NCBI GenBank assembly: GCA_003342895.1
Contig: PTFA01000276.1
Location: 606,449 to 670,448 of the forward strand
Direction: 5' to 3'
Length of the DNA: 64,000 bases
Source: Casuarius casuarius
Taxonomy: Eukaryota; Chordata; Aves; Casuariiformes; Casuariidae
The position numbers and the translations under genes are program-made. This document shows positions 28,388 through 40,960 of this stretch, one piece after another (positions within the stretch are counted from its first letter, which is position 1; each line of letters starts with the position of its first letter). The notes below the pieces were generated by a model, which was not told the origin of the DNA, ran no database searches, and was given only the letters and a program-made list of their open reading frames with translations.

Positions 28388-31002
28388 ACCGATTCAAGTT
28401 TAACAACTTTCAGTTTTTGAACATACTGGAATTCTCTTAGAGTCCCACATAGCATTTATAAACTAAACAATATTAATTGTAACTCCTACTACTCAAACTT
28501 TCACTCTCATTAAAAATTGTAACTCTCAATTATTGCAGCAAAAATCAAAAATCTGATAAACTGGTATTAGATTTCTCTTTTCATTATCTTCCAATGATTA
28601 TATGTGTCCTAAGAATACACCATAACAAATGAAAATGAAAAACACATTCCTGCCAAAAACTAGTAATTTCTTTAAAGGAAAACTTCTATCCTTTTGGATA
28701 TGATCCTTCAAATACAGAAGTTCAATGAGCTTCTGTGTAATTAACACACAAGTATCTCAAGCTGAAAATGGAATTAAAATGTTTTCTGTTACATATCTAA
28801 TAACACATACAGTGGTCAATGAATTATAACTCCACATTTTGAATACAAAAACCTATGATACAGCTAGTGGTATAAGAATTACAATGTCTTTGATTTTCAA
28901 GCATTTAAAATTATTTCCTTGCAAGATGCTTCAGAATAATTCCCGTGATTTTGAATGGTGAGTAAAAACAAAGATGAGAAGATATGACCTTTATGCTTTA
29001 ATTTTTAACCCAAATATTTACTAATTTCAGACCACCAAATATTTGTTTTAAAAGCAACATATAATGAATGTTTTCAAAGAGGGTTTCATTTAGAAGCCTG
29101 ATCATGAGATATATACCTTTCAGTGCTAACACAGTAAGTTCTGTCTGAAAGCCAAATCCATGGACAAAATAACAAAGCTTAAAATTTGGATCAAATCCAG
29201 TAAATTCTCTGCGCATGTAGACTGCTGTGGCCTTATGGAATCCCTGTGATTTTAAATGGACTAAAGTGTGGAGCAGTTTGCTAAGTCCTAATTTTGAACT
29301 CAAATGTTCATGTGCACTGCTGTCACTGAGGAGGCGCAGACTGTGTCATCCTACATGCACATAAAGCTCCCACTGATTTCTCCTTTGCTATTTGGGGAGG
29401 GAGAGGTAATCGAATCAGCATTCTTATATTTAATGTGTTGGAATATAACTAGGTTTTGTAGGTCACATAGCTATAAGACAACACAGATGGAGAGTACACT
29501 TCTTGTCCCTTACATCTTTAAAGAAATAGAATCTATGCATTGAGAACAGACTCTGAACTTAACCTTACTGAAGTTCACGAAGCAAATTTTTTTCTCAAGG
29601 AAAGCAGACAGGGGTCAGGCATATTTTAGTGAGAAAAACTAAACTTCCCTGAATTCCTTTAATACCTACTTTTGAACTCAAAAAAAAAGGCAGTCTGTGC
29701 AATATGCAGGAAGTATTATTCTTCTAATTTTTTTTAATATTTAATGATAGTAGAAAAAACAATTATAGTCATATACCCTTAGATAAAATGTATGTTTAAG
29801 AAGAAAGTTATATGAATTAAATTCCTTGTTTCTCTTACAGTTTTGAAAAACAAGACTACCATACACTCCTTTTTGTGGTGGGTAGCTAGTATTCTTCATT
29901 ATGCATAGCCTAGCATTGGTAAGGAAACCTAGGTGATAATGAAACTTAAATTAGATAATTAAATGAAAACAAGGAAAATACTATTTTGTTTTCCAATAAG
30001 CTCTAACTATTTCTACAAGAACATATGCAAAACAGTAACAGCATTCGAACAACGGCTTCATTAAATATTTAAATTTTATAGCCAATAATAATTTCCTGTA
30101 AGCAGACTCATACATTCTCTTATTTTTCTGTTTAACAGGTGAAAAACCTCAAAGTTTTCAACATCAAAGCATTTATTTTGCTCACATTGTTGCTTTCAAG
30201 CTCTGTTTTTTCATTTTTTTCCCTCCATTTGGTTAGTTTCTGCTTGTGATTTGTTCCAAAACTCACATTACTTCTATGTATTGAACAGCTCAATTCTATC
30301 ATCTGCTTCTCTATATGATTGAATCAAATCAGCCTAATTTGTCTTTTCTGTTTTTGACTCCACTTCCTCCAACTTTATTTTGAATTACCAAAGAATCCAT
30401 TCAACCATGAAGACCCAACAGACAGCTTTTCATAATTTCACAGAATTTAAAGCCAAAACAACCACCAATCTACTTGGTTCTTTTTCACACTGCTAACTTT
30501 CAAATCTCAACTAAAGAAAATAGCAAAAAGAGAGGGCTTTTTTACTAGTAACTCATGTCATGGTCTCTGAGAAGTGTAGTCCTTATGTATATTTTAACCG
30601 TGGGAGTTCTCATGCTGGCCATATGACACTATAAAGTTTTCCTTTTTATTATCTCTGGAGGGAATTCTCTTGCTCCTTCTTTCTTCCTGTTCAGTGCAGG
30701 GTATGAAAGAGGAAGCATGTCTACATCAATTCCTCTCACTGAAGAATATTACCTGAAAGAGACTCAGGGTAGAATACACACATAAATGTGGACTGTACCT
30801 ATCAAAATCTTAGAGTTACCATGCTAAGCTTTCCCTTTTGAAGAAAGATTACACATATACATTTTAAGAGGGGTGACTTCTATCAGTTATTTTGTCAGTA
30901 ACGCTTTATAAAGCATCTGAAAATCCCTTTACTCAAATGATGACTGTAAACTTATCTAACACTGAATAAGATCTGAATGATTCAGGAGAGGCACAATATT
31001 GG

Positions 31003-31891
31003 GTGAAGAGTAAAGATGGCATCCATTTAATTAATATTTTCCTCCTGTTGTCAAGAATCACCTGGATTAGGAAAAAAAATGAATGCAGAGAACTATCCAG
31101 CCATCCTGATAAAGAGAGAGTTTCAAAAGTAGATGAAGCTTGCCACCTAATTTCTGAGAATAACAAATCTAGGGGAAAAAAGGAGCAGTTTCAAATTAGG
31201 TCCAGAGAACAAAATTTCCAAGAACTCCAAGCAAGAACAACGAGAAACATCACCATCCTGTCCTATTGCAATTTTGAAGAAAACCTTAAGTAAAAGAACT
31301 AGAGGAATAATATAGAGAATACCTTCCTCCATGGGAAGAGAAGAACATCTGGGAGGTCTCCTAAATCTCAGTCTAGCCTCAGACAAACCTGTGAAAATTC
31401 CTGGTGACTCTGATAACATAAATTTTTCTTGAGCTGTCACCACTTGAGTAAAAGCTCTGCCACAGCTTGATCTATACTCACAGACCTCCTGAGGTGGATA
31501 CAAGGAAGATGAACTGCCAAGAAGTAAATATCTATGACAATACTGCACATCCACAGCTTCATTGCTTCTTTACAGAAGAAAGGAGCCCTGTTCACCCTTG
31601 TTTGCTTATACAGTGTGAGGCACTGCTGTGCATCATCAGCAAAACATGCAAAATTTGAAGATGAAAAAAAAAACACCTTGCTTGAATCTCTGAAACACTA
31701 CAGAGAGATTGTTCTTTTGCAGATCACTAGTTCTAAGTCAGGCAAACATCCAAATGAGCTTCCCAACCATGACAGAAAATTGTCCCATGGATCCTTTCCT
31801 GCTTAACGAATCATCAAAGAAAAAAAAATTGTGAAGGCTGGAGAAATGGCTGAGCAGATCACACCCATCAGGTGGATGCCCTCCCACTCAG
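31003..31891 (+). other. open-frame-rich intron stretch ending at a consensus donor
   Basis: On the plus strand, antisense to ADAMTS6, two open frames (31003-31293 and 31534-31806) lie upstream of CAG|GTAAGT at 31889-31897, a perfect match to the vertebrate donor consensus. Frames of similar length, one of 135 codons, also lie on the minus strand, so the open frames are not evidence of coding. No protein family is recognised. It may be an antisense noncoding exon or nothing. Confidence 0.15.
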
Positions 31892-33097
31892 GTAAGTAAA
31901 CTGTATGAATTCACAGTTGAAAGACCAGAAATAAAATTTCATGGGAGCACTGAAATATGCCTCTTTCTAGAGAAGAAACAGTTCCAAAATGGGGGAGATG
32001 ACGAAGTCAATACTTGCCACATAGTAGCTTCAACCCAAGAAACCCCTGAAATGACAAATCTTCCAGATAATCAGTGAGATTAGATGGAACTTATTCCTAT
32101 TTCATATGAAATACAGATGGGTCGGAGTTGTAGCCAAGACCTTCATAAACATTTCAGGAACCACAGACAATCAAAAAAAAGGATAAATCTCCAAATCAAC
32201 AAAGATCTCAACCAACCATTAAAACAAAAGATAACAGCCAGAGTTATACAAAAACAAGAATCTCACAGTTTGCAACATAGGACTTTATTTCCTTTTTGAT
32301 TCAACACAAAATTTGGATTTATGAATGTAGATACTCAGGTTGCAGAAAAGCAGGATGAGATGGCAGCCTCTTCATTTGGACACAACAAAGTAAATCCTTT
32401 ACCCAAGCTGGAAGAGAAGACCGTATGCCTCCTGATAAAGTGGCAGCATTTGTGCCTGAAATACGACTATGCTGGGGAAGTGCGATGTGGAAAGAGGTAA
32501 GAGACAAGACTGTACACTATGTATCTATTCATACCCGGAACGGACCAGAAGTCAGTTGATGAGGCAGATGAGGCACACCTGCAGGGCTGCTAAGAACCAC
32601 GTCAGACAAGAGGGAAATGCATGATGGATGGACAGCTGTCACTAATAAGGCTGACTGAAAGCCATCCAGAAGAGAACTGCAAAGAGAGATTATTCCAGCT
32701 CAACAGGATGGTCAAGAATTGGAGCAGTTGTAATTCCTGTCATGCCATGAATCAAACAGAAGGATGGGAAGTGCTAGTGTGACCATTTTAAAACATACGT
32801 GCAGGTTAGGTCTATACTACTAAACTAAACAGTGACAGGGACCACTCACAAAATACCGTTACCTGCATTATCAAATCGTTAAAATAGTCCCTTGTACAGA
32901 TTTGTCCCATGCAAACTAATAATCTCAAAAATTCCCAGGAAAAGCTCAGAAGTTGGCCACACAACTACAAACAGGCAAACTGCATGCAGCCTGTTCTGGA
33001 GAAGACAGCTTAATAGTGTGGACATAAGCAATTTTGTGCCAGTGGCTGTCAGTACAAGAGAACAGTCACAGCCATGTTTATTTAATTTATTAGTATA

Positions 33098-33123
33098 GAG
33101 GTAAGCTATGGAGGTAAGCTATG
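33098..33123. repeat. exact 13-base tandem duplication
   Basis: GAGGTAAGCTATG occurs twice head to tail. Each unit contains GAG|GTAAGC, a good match to a plus-strand splice donor, so the duplication doubles a potential antisense donor. It is probably recent slippage. Confidence 0.85.
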
Positions 33124-36100
33124 GACTATCTCTCGAAGAGGCTTCAGTGAAGAAACCTCAGCAAAGTTGATCTGTGGAAAAATTTCTTTTGCTAATCTGA
33201 CGATTGGTATGATCCCGATCACTTAAGAAAGACACAAGTCAAATACATAAGAAAGATGGGTTCTCTGCAAATACTATAAGCACTCATCCACCTTTTCAGA
33301 TAACTTACTTCCAACTATGGCAGATATCAGATGCTTTAGGGGAAGAGGGATCTTCTTTCCCATCTAGTTGTACGTTGCAGGAAGAGGAGGGAGGATTCTT
33401 CCTGATCCCTGCAAGCTGTCAGCTGAAGCTGTAATGCATGTAATTGTCCAACTATGAAGTTCACATAAAAGCAAGTGTGTTCCCACCATAAAAAAGGAAG
33501 GACACATTCACAGATTTGAAGGCTAAAAAGCATCATGACAATGATTAAATCATATCTCCCCTTATCCCTTGCATAAAAAGGCAAGTAATTTATCCTAGAA
33601 GCTAGATCAAAGCAGTTCATTAAAAGCTATTTAATCTCACATTAAAAGCTGTTTTCGACGTAAGAATTCAAGAACTGCACTGGGTTATAAGGTTCATCTG
33701 TCTTTCCCCCAGCAGAAATCCTTTGTGAGTGCTTACAGGAATAATAGGAGTAGAAAAGCATAGGTACTTTCCCTGATACAGCCTTCCAGCTCTGTAGGTT
33801 AGGGAACTTCTGAGTTTGTATCTTAATACCTAATTGATTTTTCTTCTAATATTTCTAACGCTGAGTTAATTCCCCCTCAGTCTAAGAAAAACAGCAGTCA
33901 TTTCAAGATTGGGTTAGTTAACTTTAGTGTTCATCTCTGGGATCCTGTTATGCCTTTGTCAGCAAAGTTGAGTCCTTCTGCCCTATTAGAGATCTCTTCC
34001 ATGATCAAGTCATTTGTTAATGTTATCTTAACCAAGATGAATAAACTGAGCTTTGTCAGTGTCCCACCAATACAATATGGCCTTTTTGTAGCCTTCCTTT
34101 GAGCTCTAGGGCTTTTAAAAACTTTTTGAAGCACATGCATTACAATTCAAAAAGTTGTTCTGATTAGCAGTAGAGGATACAATGGCAAAATCAATTAGCT
34201 ATTCTCACTTGATAATCCATATTTATACATTTAAGGACACCATTGACTTTTACACCACTCTGATTACTTGAAATTGCCCAAAGGAAAAAAGTCTCTATAA
34301 ATATTTGTTGTAACTAGCTGTGAAACATCCATTGTGCCAGAAAGAACTATCTGCATAAAATTAGCACTAGCATATGCCCGTAACAGGATTAGAAACATAT
34401 AAGAATACTAGCACTGTGAACAAATATATGTAATGGCTACACTTTAAAGAATGTAAGTAATCAACGGGAACAACCAGGGCATATATTTCCTAAAGTATGA
34501 TGTATGAAGAAGGCATGAAAACTTTTGTTAGAATTGCAAACTGTTCAAAAACACTATGAACATACAAATGATTTATAAACACATAAGCCACTACAAAATC
34601 ACCTGAGTAATACTTGAGGTAGATATAAGGACAAGTAGTTGAGACTTTTGAAAAAATATTTCCTAATGAAAGAGTTTAAGAAACAAAGAGTAGAGTCATG
34701 GCAAATTGCATGTGAGGAAAAAATTACCAACAATATAAATGTAAAGAGCATATGAATGATAGATACTAATGGACATAAAGCTCCATCATAGGTTCAAGAC
34801 AGCTGCACATACACTTCATATATATATAATATCACAAGATTTGCTGACAAACCTGCTTGAAAAGGTTGTCGGAAAACAAAATTAAACCTAAGGACTGGCT
34901 CCTTCCTAACTAAAAGGAAACTAAAGGGAACATTTCCAAATACATCATCCCTTAAAGGAAGGTTTTATTTTTCACTTGTTTTAAATCAGATCTTACTTTT
35001 TGACACTTTTTTTTTATTGTAATAGGTTTTGACCATAAACTGCTCAAATAAGGACTATCCCTTTAATGTACACTTGTCCAATGATAAAACCTAACCAGTT
35101 CATTAGAATCTGATCTTCTTACTCTTTCTTCCTTTAAGCTATGCATCTTGACTTATCTTTGCATCTAATCATATAGGTCTTATATCTGATTAAGTGTTAA
35201 ATTCCAGTCAAAAAACTATTCTAAAAAAAGTATGTTCACCTAGTTCCAATATCTAGAACTACAAACTATAAGCTGAACCACAGCTGCATCTGAGCTGGAC
35301 CTCTGCCTTCTCTTAGAGGGATTAAAAAACTCACTGAGCTATCGGACAATTCCAGCTCCTATTTCTAAATTACAGAAAATAAAAAAAAAAGAAAAATGGT
35401 GAGTAGCTTGGAGCTTCACCTTAATTTTTTGTATACATCTACTTTGCTAGGATAAAAGGAGTGTTTATTTTACAGGTGCAAACAATGTAGCTAATGCTAA
35501 AGAATTGTGTGGAAAGCAGCTATAAAATGAATACTTAACAGATTTACTCAGTTTCTGTAATAGGCTTTTTATCACAATTCTTCAGCAGTTCACCACTTTT
35601 CTGAAAATTTGGTCATTCATTTGATTTGCACAGCTTATGAACAGCAATACTCCTTACAACACAATACTTCTTGACTTCTTTCTAAAAGCTTTACTATATC
35701 ATCTGCTTAGCCTTCTAGAAAGTGGTACACCGCAACAGCATTTTGCCTTAAAATAAAGTACACGTCTTATTTGGTTTCTTCCTCAAAAACCTCAAACCAA
35801 AAAGAGCTATTTAAACCAAGGAAGGAAAAGCGTAATATACAAGTTACACATCACTCAACAGAAATAGCTTTTTCTATTATTAGTTTTCCATGTCTTTAAA
35901 ACTGCCATAGACAACGAAAGTCTGGCTGTATGGGACTTTCTTCTGATACTTAACTTGGGTGGATAAAAGAAATTCTGAGTTACAGCTAGGAAAAATATTA
36001 CCACTACAAGTTCTCATTCTCTGATTTATATGAAAACAAATATGTAAGATAATTGCACTATAGATGAAACATTTACATACCGCTGCTTTCTAAATTGCAA

Positions 36101-37368
36101 ATGCACCCACAACAGTAAAAAAATTCCATCCTGAAACAACCTCTTTTTTTCATATTCTCATTTGTCTTCATCGGTTTTGACAATGTAACATTAGAATAGC
36201 AGTTGCAAATTTACCATAATCAGTGGTATTATCAGCATATTTGGGAAAGCCGTACAAACTCAAAGAGCATCACCAGTACACAGCTGATTTTGAGACGCTG
36301 ATTTTAGTTTCTTGCAACATAAACTTTACCCCAAACCTAAAGTTTCTAAAAATACATTTTTCAACTAAGTTCATGAAAAACACATCAAGAGAGAAGTTTT
36401 CCTTCAATATTGTCATGATGTGTCACGTAAGTATGTAGTAGAACTACTGGGAAAGATACTAATTAGATGAAAATAGAGGACTTCATAGATGAGTTTATAA
36501 AGAAGGAGAAATAGTTCTAAAGATAAGATACAGACCCAGAAAGAGTGCTCAGCTAGAGACCAGGCATACACCTCTTATACCAGTTCAAATCACTGATAAA
36601 AGGTCATCAGTCCAAAAATCAGAGGACTGGCTTAAAAATCTTCCAATTTTAGAGAGATTAGTTTTTAGAGATTTTAGCCATCATCTGCTTTCTGAGATTT
36701 CTGAGATTTTCTGTATTTATATAGAGTTTGGCACTTTCTCAGGTTTAACTCTTTCTAGTTATCTTCCTTTTTCAATGTTAGCTGTGTTTCTCACACAGCA
36801 AGTTGCCCTTACCAGCTACAGCAAATATCAAATAATGAGAAAAAAGTCAGAGCACAGAAAGAAGGGAATAACGAGTGCTATAAATTGTTAGGTATCTAAC
36901 TAGATCAGAATCTAAGGCAGACATCTGAAGTAGCTTAGCAGGACAAGGTCAACATTCTCCTGGTATAAGACAGACATTCAAAGAGTACCAATTCTACTAA
37001 TTGGTTCAGGAGTGATACTCATTAACAGCCTTTTTCCTAAGAAAGTTCTTTTCATTGATTGAAAATAGGTAGCTTGAAAATAAAGATGCATTTCCTTGCT
37101 GTCCACTGACATATTAACATCACGTGAAACTTTGGAACAGACAATATACTTCCCTTCTGTATGTCCTTCTTGCAATCAGAACTTTTCTACAGGCTATACA
37201 TGACTACAAAGTAGGGAAGTGTCAGATCATCCACCATAACATGAAGGTATATGAACACTCTAGAAAATATTAAACTATTTTATTTGACAATATCCACTCT
37301 AGAATTATTCTAGAGATAAACTCTACAAGCAAATTCCAGCACTAAAGAAACAGCCTGGCACTTGTGGT

Positions 37369-37404
37369 TCCAAAATCTGCGAGGGGCACCTCGCAGGTTT
37401 TGGA
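37369..37404. repeat. 36-base hairpin with 16-base stem
   Basis: TCCAAAATCTGCGAGG and CCTCGCAGGTTTTGGA flank the loop GGCA. Fifteen of 16 positions pair by Watson-Crick; the sixteenth (37376 with 37397) is U·G in a plus-strand RNA and A/C in a minus-strand RNA. The stem is GC- and CpG-rich in an AT-rich intron. No flanking target duplication is evident. It is too short for a typical miRNA precursor. Confidence 0.75.
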
Positions 37405-39440
37405 CTGGCAGTGTCACTTCACTCTCTGCTCCGCCTTCAGCTGTCTGTCACTAGAAGTAATTTCTTCCTTTTTTTCTGTTCTATATCCAGCAGGTACAGC
37501 TTCACTGATGTATCTCATTCCTCCTTCCTCCATATATTTTCTTTTGTGATCTTCAGTGAACATGAGTTCCATCACAGTTCCCTCTCCACAGCTTTAGGAG
37601 GATTGGGCCATCGATCGGTCTGGGCCAAGCCAAGCGATCATTAGCTGGCTTCCACAAGTAGGCCTGTCTTACTATAAAAATTTTGAGGGATATCAACACT
37701 GCAATCACAGCAGCATCAATGGGCTCAGTCTCGGCTAGCTACCTTAAGATCCAACTTGCATCCTTCCATTTTTACACTCTGCCATGAGTTCTGTGCCTCT
37801 GCACTTAAAGTACTGGCACCCAACCTAGCTATTTTAAAGAGGTTTGCGTATGTCTTCAGTATATTCAGCATGCAGTAGAGATAGCACAAGCCATCATTCA
37901 GAAGGAGCTCCAGGCCTTCTAGCTGGTTTATCCCATTCTTAGACGAATCAATCCATCTTCTTCAGAATGTGTTCATTCTAAGCTAAGTTAGGCTTTAGGT
38001 CCCCTTTGACACTGAGACTCCTCTATCAGGCACTTTCAACAAAATCAGGCATTAAAAAAAATGTACATCTTTGAATAAACCCTATATGAAAGTCAAAATT
38101 GTATAATGTAAATCTGAACACAGAAAATTAGTTAGGATTATAAGGCACAAGACTTGCAAGCTGGAGACTGTGAACCAACAGAAGTAATCAGAGACTTTAA
38201 AGGGAGCAAAACTGCAAGCAGTGTTTCAAAACCTTTCCATGATATCTCTCATTTTCTTTCCATGGGATAGCTCCTGAGCCACAGCAGAATTATTTATACT
38301 AAATGTATCAGAATTTTGGAGCTATCCACATGTGACAAGCATGACTTTATAGCTGCTCAGAGACCACAGAGAGGTTCTGGATTTACACTGTCACCAGAAC
38401 GTAGACAATATCTAACTTGTTGCATTCTGTTCCTCAAAACTGGGTTCCACAATTTTATTGTATTCTCAGTACCTAGCCACAATTTGGAAGGAGCTGCACG
38501 AATGTGACCTATCTTAAAGCTAGCCTGAAGAACAGAATAGCAATGTTTGCATATCTACTCCAAGTACATTGCTGACACATTTCATATCAGTGCATTTGGG
38601 AAAAATCTGGCAACTAATACATAAAGCCTTTGTTCAAGGGACATTCAGTCAGAACTGCTCAAGCAATTTGTAGGGCAATGCTCTTTGGACTGTTCTAATG
38701 TAAAAAAGTCTGGAAAAAAGTAAGACTACCAATTACACAGGCGTGGTTGGGGGCATCCTGCCACAAAGCAGAAATATTATGCTAATTCACGTATAGGAAC
38801 TAGTCTGGACCTCTGGCAGGAGGGAAACACAGTTAGCAGCTACGACTACTAACCAAGTTTCAGCTCTGGTGTACAGAAACAAAGGAGACACTATAGCAGC
38901 AACAGACTACAAATACAAGTTTTATTGTGGATATGGCCTTTCCTCCCCTTCTAACCTTCAGTAAATTGCAAACGATTAGTTGACAATTCTCTGGGATCAG
39001 ACATGTCTTCATTCACAAATGGCCAGTTTATCTGCCCTTACTCCCAGTGAACAGTACTTTGCAAGTATTCCTACTTAAGGGTCCGCTTAAGAGTCTCATT
39101 CTACAATACCTCTGTAGAAAAAACTCCCAAACTCAAAAACCACTTTAGTAAACTCCAGAGTGTAGGATTAGGCTCAGAATTATGCCATTAGAAGATTTAA
39201 TGTGTTATGAAGGTAATCCTATCATGTATGCACATTATGTACATTTTCATCACGTATGTTTTAGCTATTTTATCTTCTGCAGCCTTTGGATTTTTTTTTT
39301 TAAAATAAGCAATGCATTCACATTTTTTATTTTTGTCTTGCAAATGCTTTTTAGTTAGACATTGTCATGAAAACACATTATAAAAAAATAGGTAGAAATG
39401 TCTAGGTGTAAAATGCATACACAGACAAAAAGTCATCACT

Positions 39441-39580
39441 TTAGGACCTAAGTATCAGCTAATATAAATTAGTATAAAGCCATTAACTCCAATACACATA
39501 GAAAAAATCTCCAAAGGTGCTTACGTGACTTAGGAGCATGTACTTGAAAGCAATTTAGGCAACTAAAAGTTGCATGGTAG
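39441..39580. mobile_element. short palindromic element relics
   Basis: Two motifs sit side by side. One is 'atcagctaatataaattagtataaagccattaactcc', like remembered 'atcagctggtgtaaatcagcatagctccattgac' sauropsid elements. The other is 'aaaggtgcttacgtgacttaggag', like 'aaagtgacttaggcacttaggag' elements. Both types are short and inverted-repeat based. Boundaries are approximate. Confidence 0.45.
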
Positions 39581-39910
39581 CCCAAAATGACCCATTAGTT
39601 ACCACAGTTCTACCTACCCTTTGACTCCTAGTAATGAATTCCTAACCTCTTCCTTGTTAGTTACACGCCCATAAATGCCCATAATACCTCAAACTCAGCT
39701 ACTTTAGCAAGTTCAGGCAGCAGCAATGTAACTCATTTAAAAAAGTGAATAAGATATCAGAACTGCTGAGCTAAGGATCTGACAAATGCTGGTGCTTTGT
39801 CCAGACCAGAGTGAGAAATGCACAGAGAGATGAGGAGGTGCAGGTCTGTAACAGCAACAGCTAAGTGCACTGGAAGCTCTTTGGCATTCATTGAAATTTC
39901 TGTGGCAAGT

Positions 39911-39992
39911 CTTCAAAAGAGCTTAAATTGCTTAGAGCTGAAGTCCCACTGGCTTTCAAAAAAAGCATAAACTCCTAAATCACTTAGGCAAG
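39911..39992. mobile_element. short palindromic element relic
   Basis: From TCTTCAAAAGAGCTTAAATTGCTTAG to AACTCCTAAATCACTTAGGC, with 'gaagtcccactggctttcaaa' between. The form matches the remembered sauropsid pattern 'ttttcaaaagtgacttaggc..aagtcccattg..ctcctaagtcacttaggc', whose halves are inverted copies. It is diverged. Confidence 0.5.
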
Positions 39993-40159
39993 CCTTTTTT
40001 GTCTGCACTATATGAACGTCCCCAATATATGAAATTACCACAGTTTTCCAGTCTCATTTTTAGTGCTAACACACCTTAATGTATGCGAGATAAAAGTCTT
40101 GGTGCTAACGGCAGTTCCTAAAGAACAACACCTCATTAGGAAGATGAATCAAACTTGGT

Positions 40160-40960
40160 ACAAACACAAGAATTTAAGAATTGCAACACTGGGCCAGACC
40201 AAAAGTTCCCTCATCCCAGTACCCTGCCTTCAGGATACCATAAGAGAATGTCTAGGAAAGAATGCAAGCATAAAGTGGCAGTTGCACCAGCGCTCTCCCA
40301 GCTTCAGTAATTTTCAGGTCAGACTTTTTGAGACAGATGTGCTTCCAAGTATTTAGTAACCCTCAACAGATTTTTATTCTGTGAACTTGCCCAGCCAACC
40401 TTTCAACCCATGCAAATATCTGGCTTCCACAAAGTAACCTGACAAGTAGCTTCAACATCTACTAACCCTGGCATAAAGGACCACCACCTTCTCCTTGTGC
40501 TCCACCTCTCTTTTGCTAGGTTCATATGATCATCCCTAGCTCTTGAAGTGAAGTGACAGTGAACAATTGTTCTTTATTCATGCCCTTCATACTGTCCGTA
40601 ACTTTGTAGGCCACTATTATATCCTTCCCAAATTTGACTCTTCCAAGTAAGACAGTCCTCTACCTAATTATTCCTTGGAAAGAAGGCTCCATGCTTTTGG
40701 CCCTCCCTGTTTCTCTTTCCTGAATCTTCTCCAATTCTTCTATAACAAAAGGTATTCAAGATGTATACATATCAATTTACTCACTGGCATAATAAGGTTC
40801 TTTACTCCTTTCCTAATAACTACTAATACTTAATTTGCTTTTGTAACAGCTTGATGAACATGAAGCTGAGATCCTGGTGGCTATGATAACAGTTCCATGG
40901 AATTATTTGCTGAGATATAATGGTCAGCTCAGTATATCTCATTTTATATGAAAGATTAAA
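40160..40960 (-). mobile_element. CR1-group LINE fragment (end of ORF2 and 3' UTR), minus-oriented
   Basis: Read on the plus strand, a run of landmarks agrees in order with a repeat I know from turtle, crocodile and bird DNA: 'aagaatttaagaattgcaacactgggccagaccaaaag', then 'cctagctcttgaagt', 'cccttcatactgtccgtaactttgtaggccactattatatcc', 'cttcccaa..tccaagta', 'ctccaattcttctat', 'gtattcaagatgt', 'ggcataataaggttcttta' and 'agctgagatcc'. Reversed, these correspond to the C-terminal part of a CR1-type reverse-transcriptase ORF followed by its 3' end, so the element's sense strand is minus and its 3' end lies near 40160. It is riddled with changes and non-functional. The exact subfamily is not assigned. 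Confidence 0.8.

Noticed and set aside
31147..31554. Longest open frame in the window (135 codons, minus strand)
   Set aside because: No recognisable domain; it overlaps comparable frames on the other strand and its residue composition looks random. Length alone is not evidence in 64 kb.
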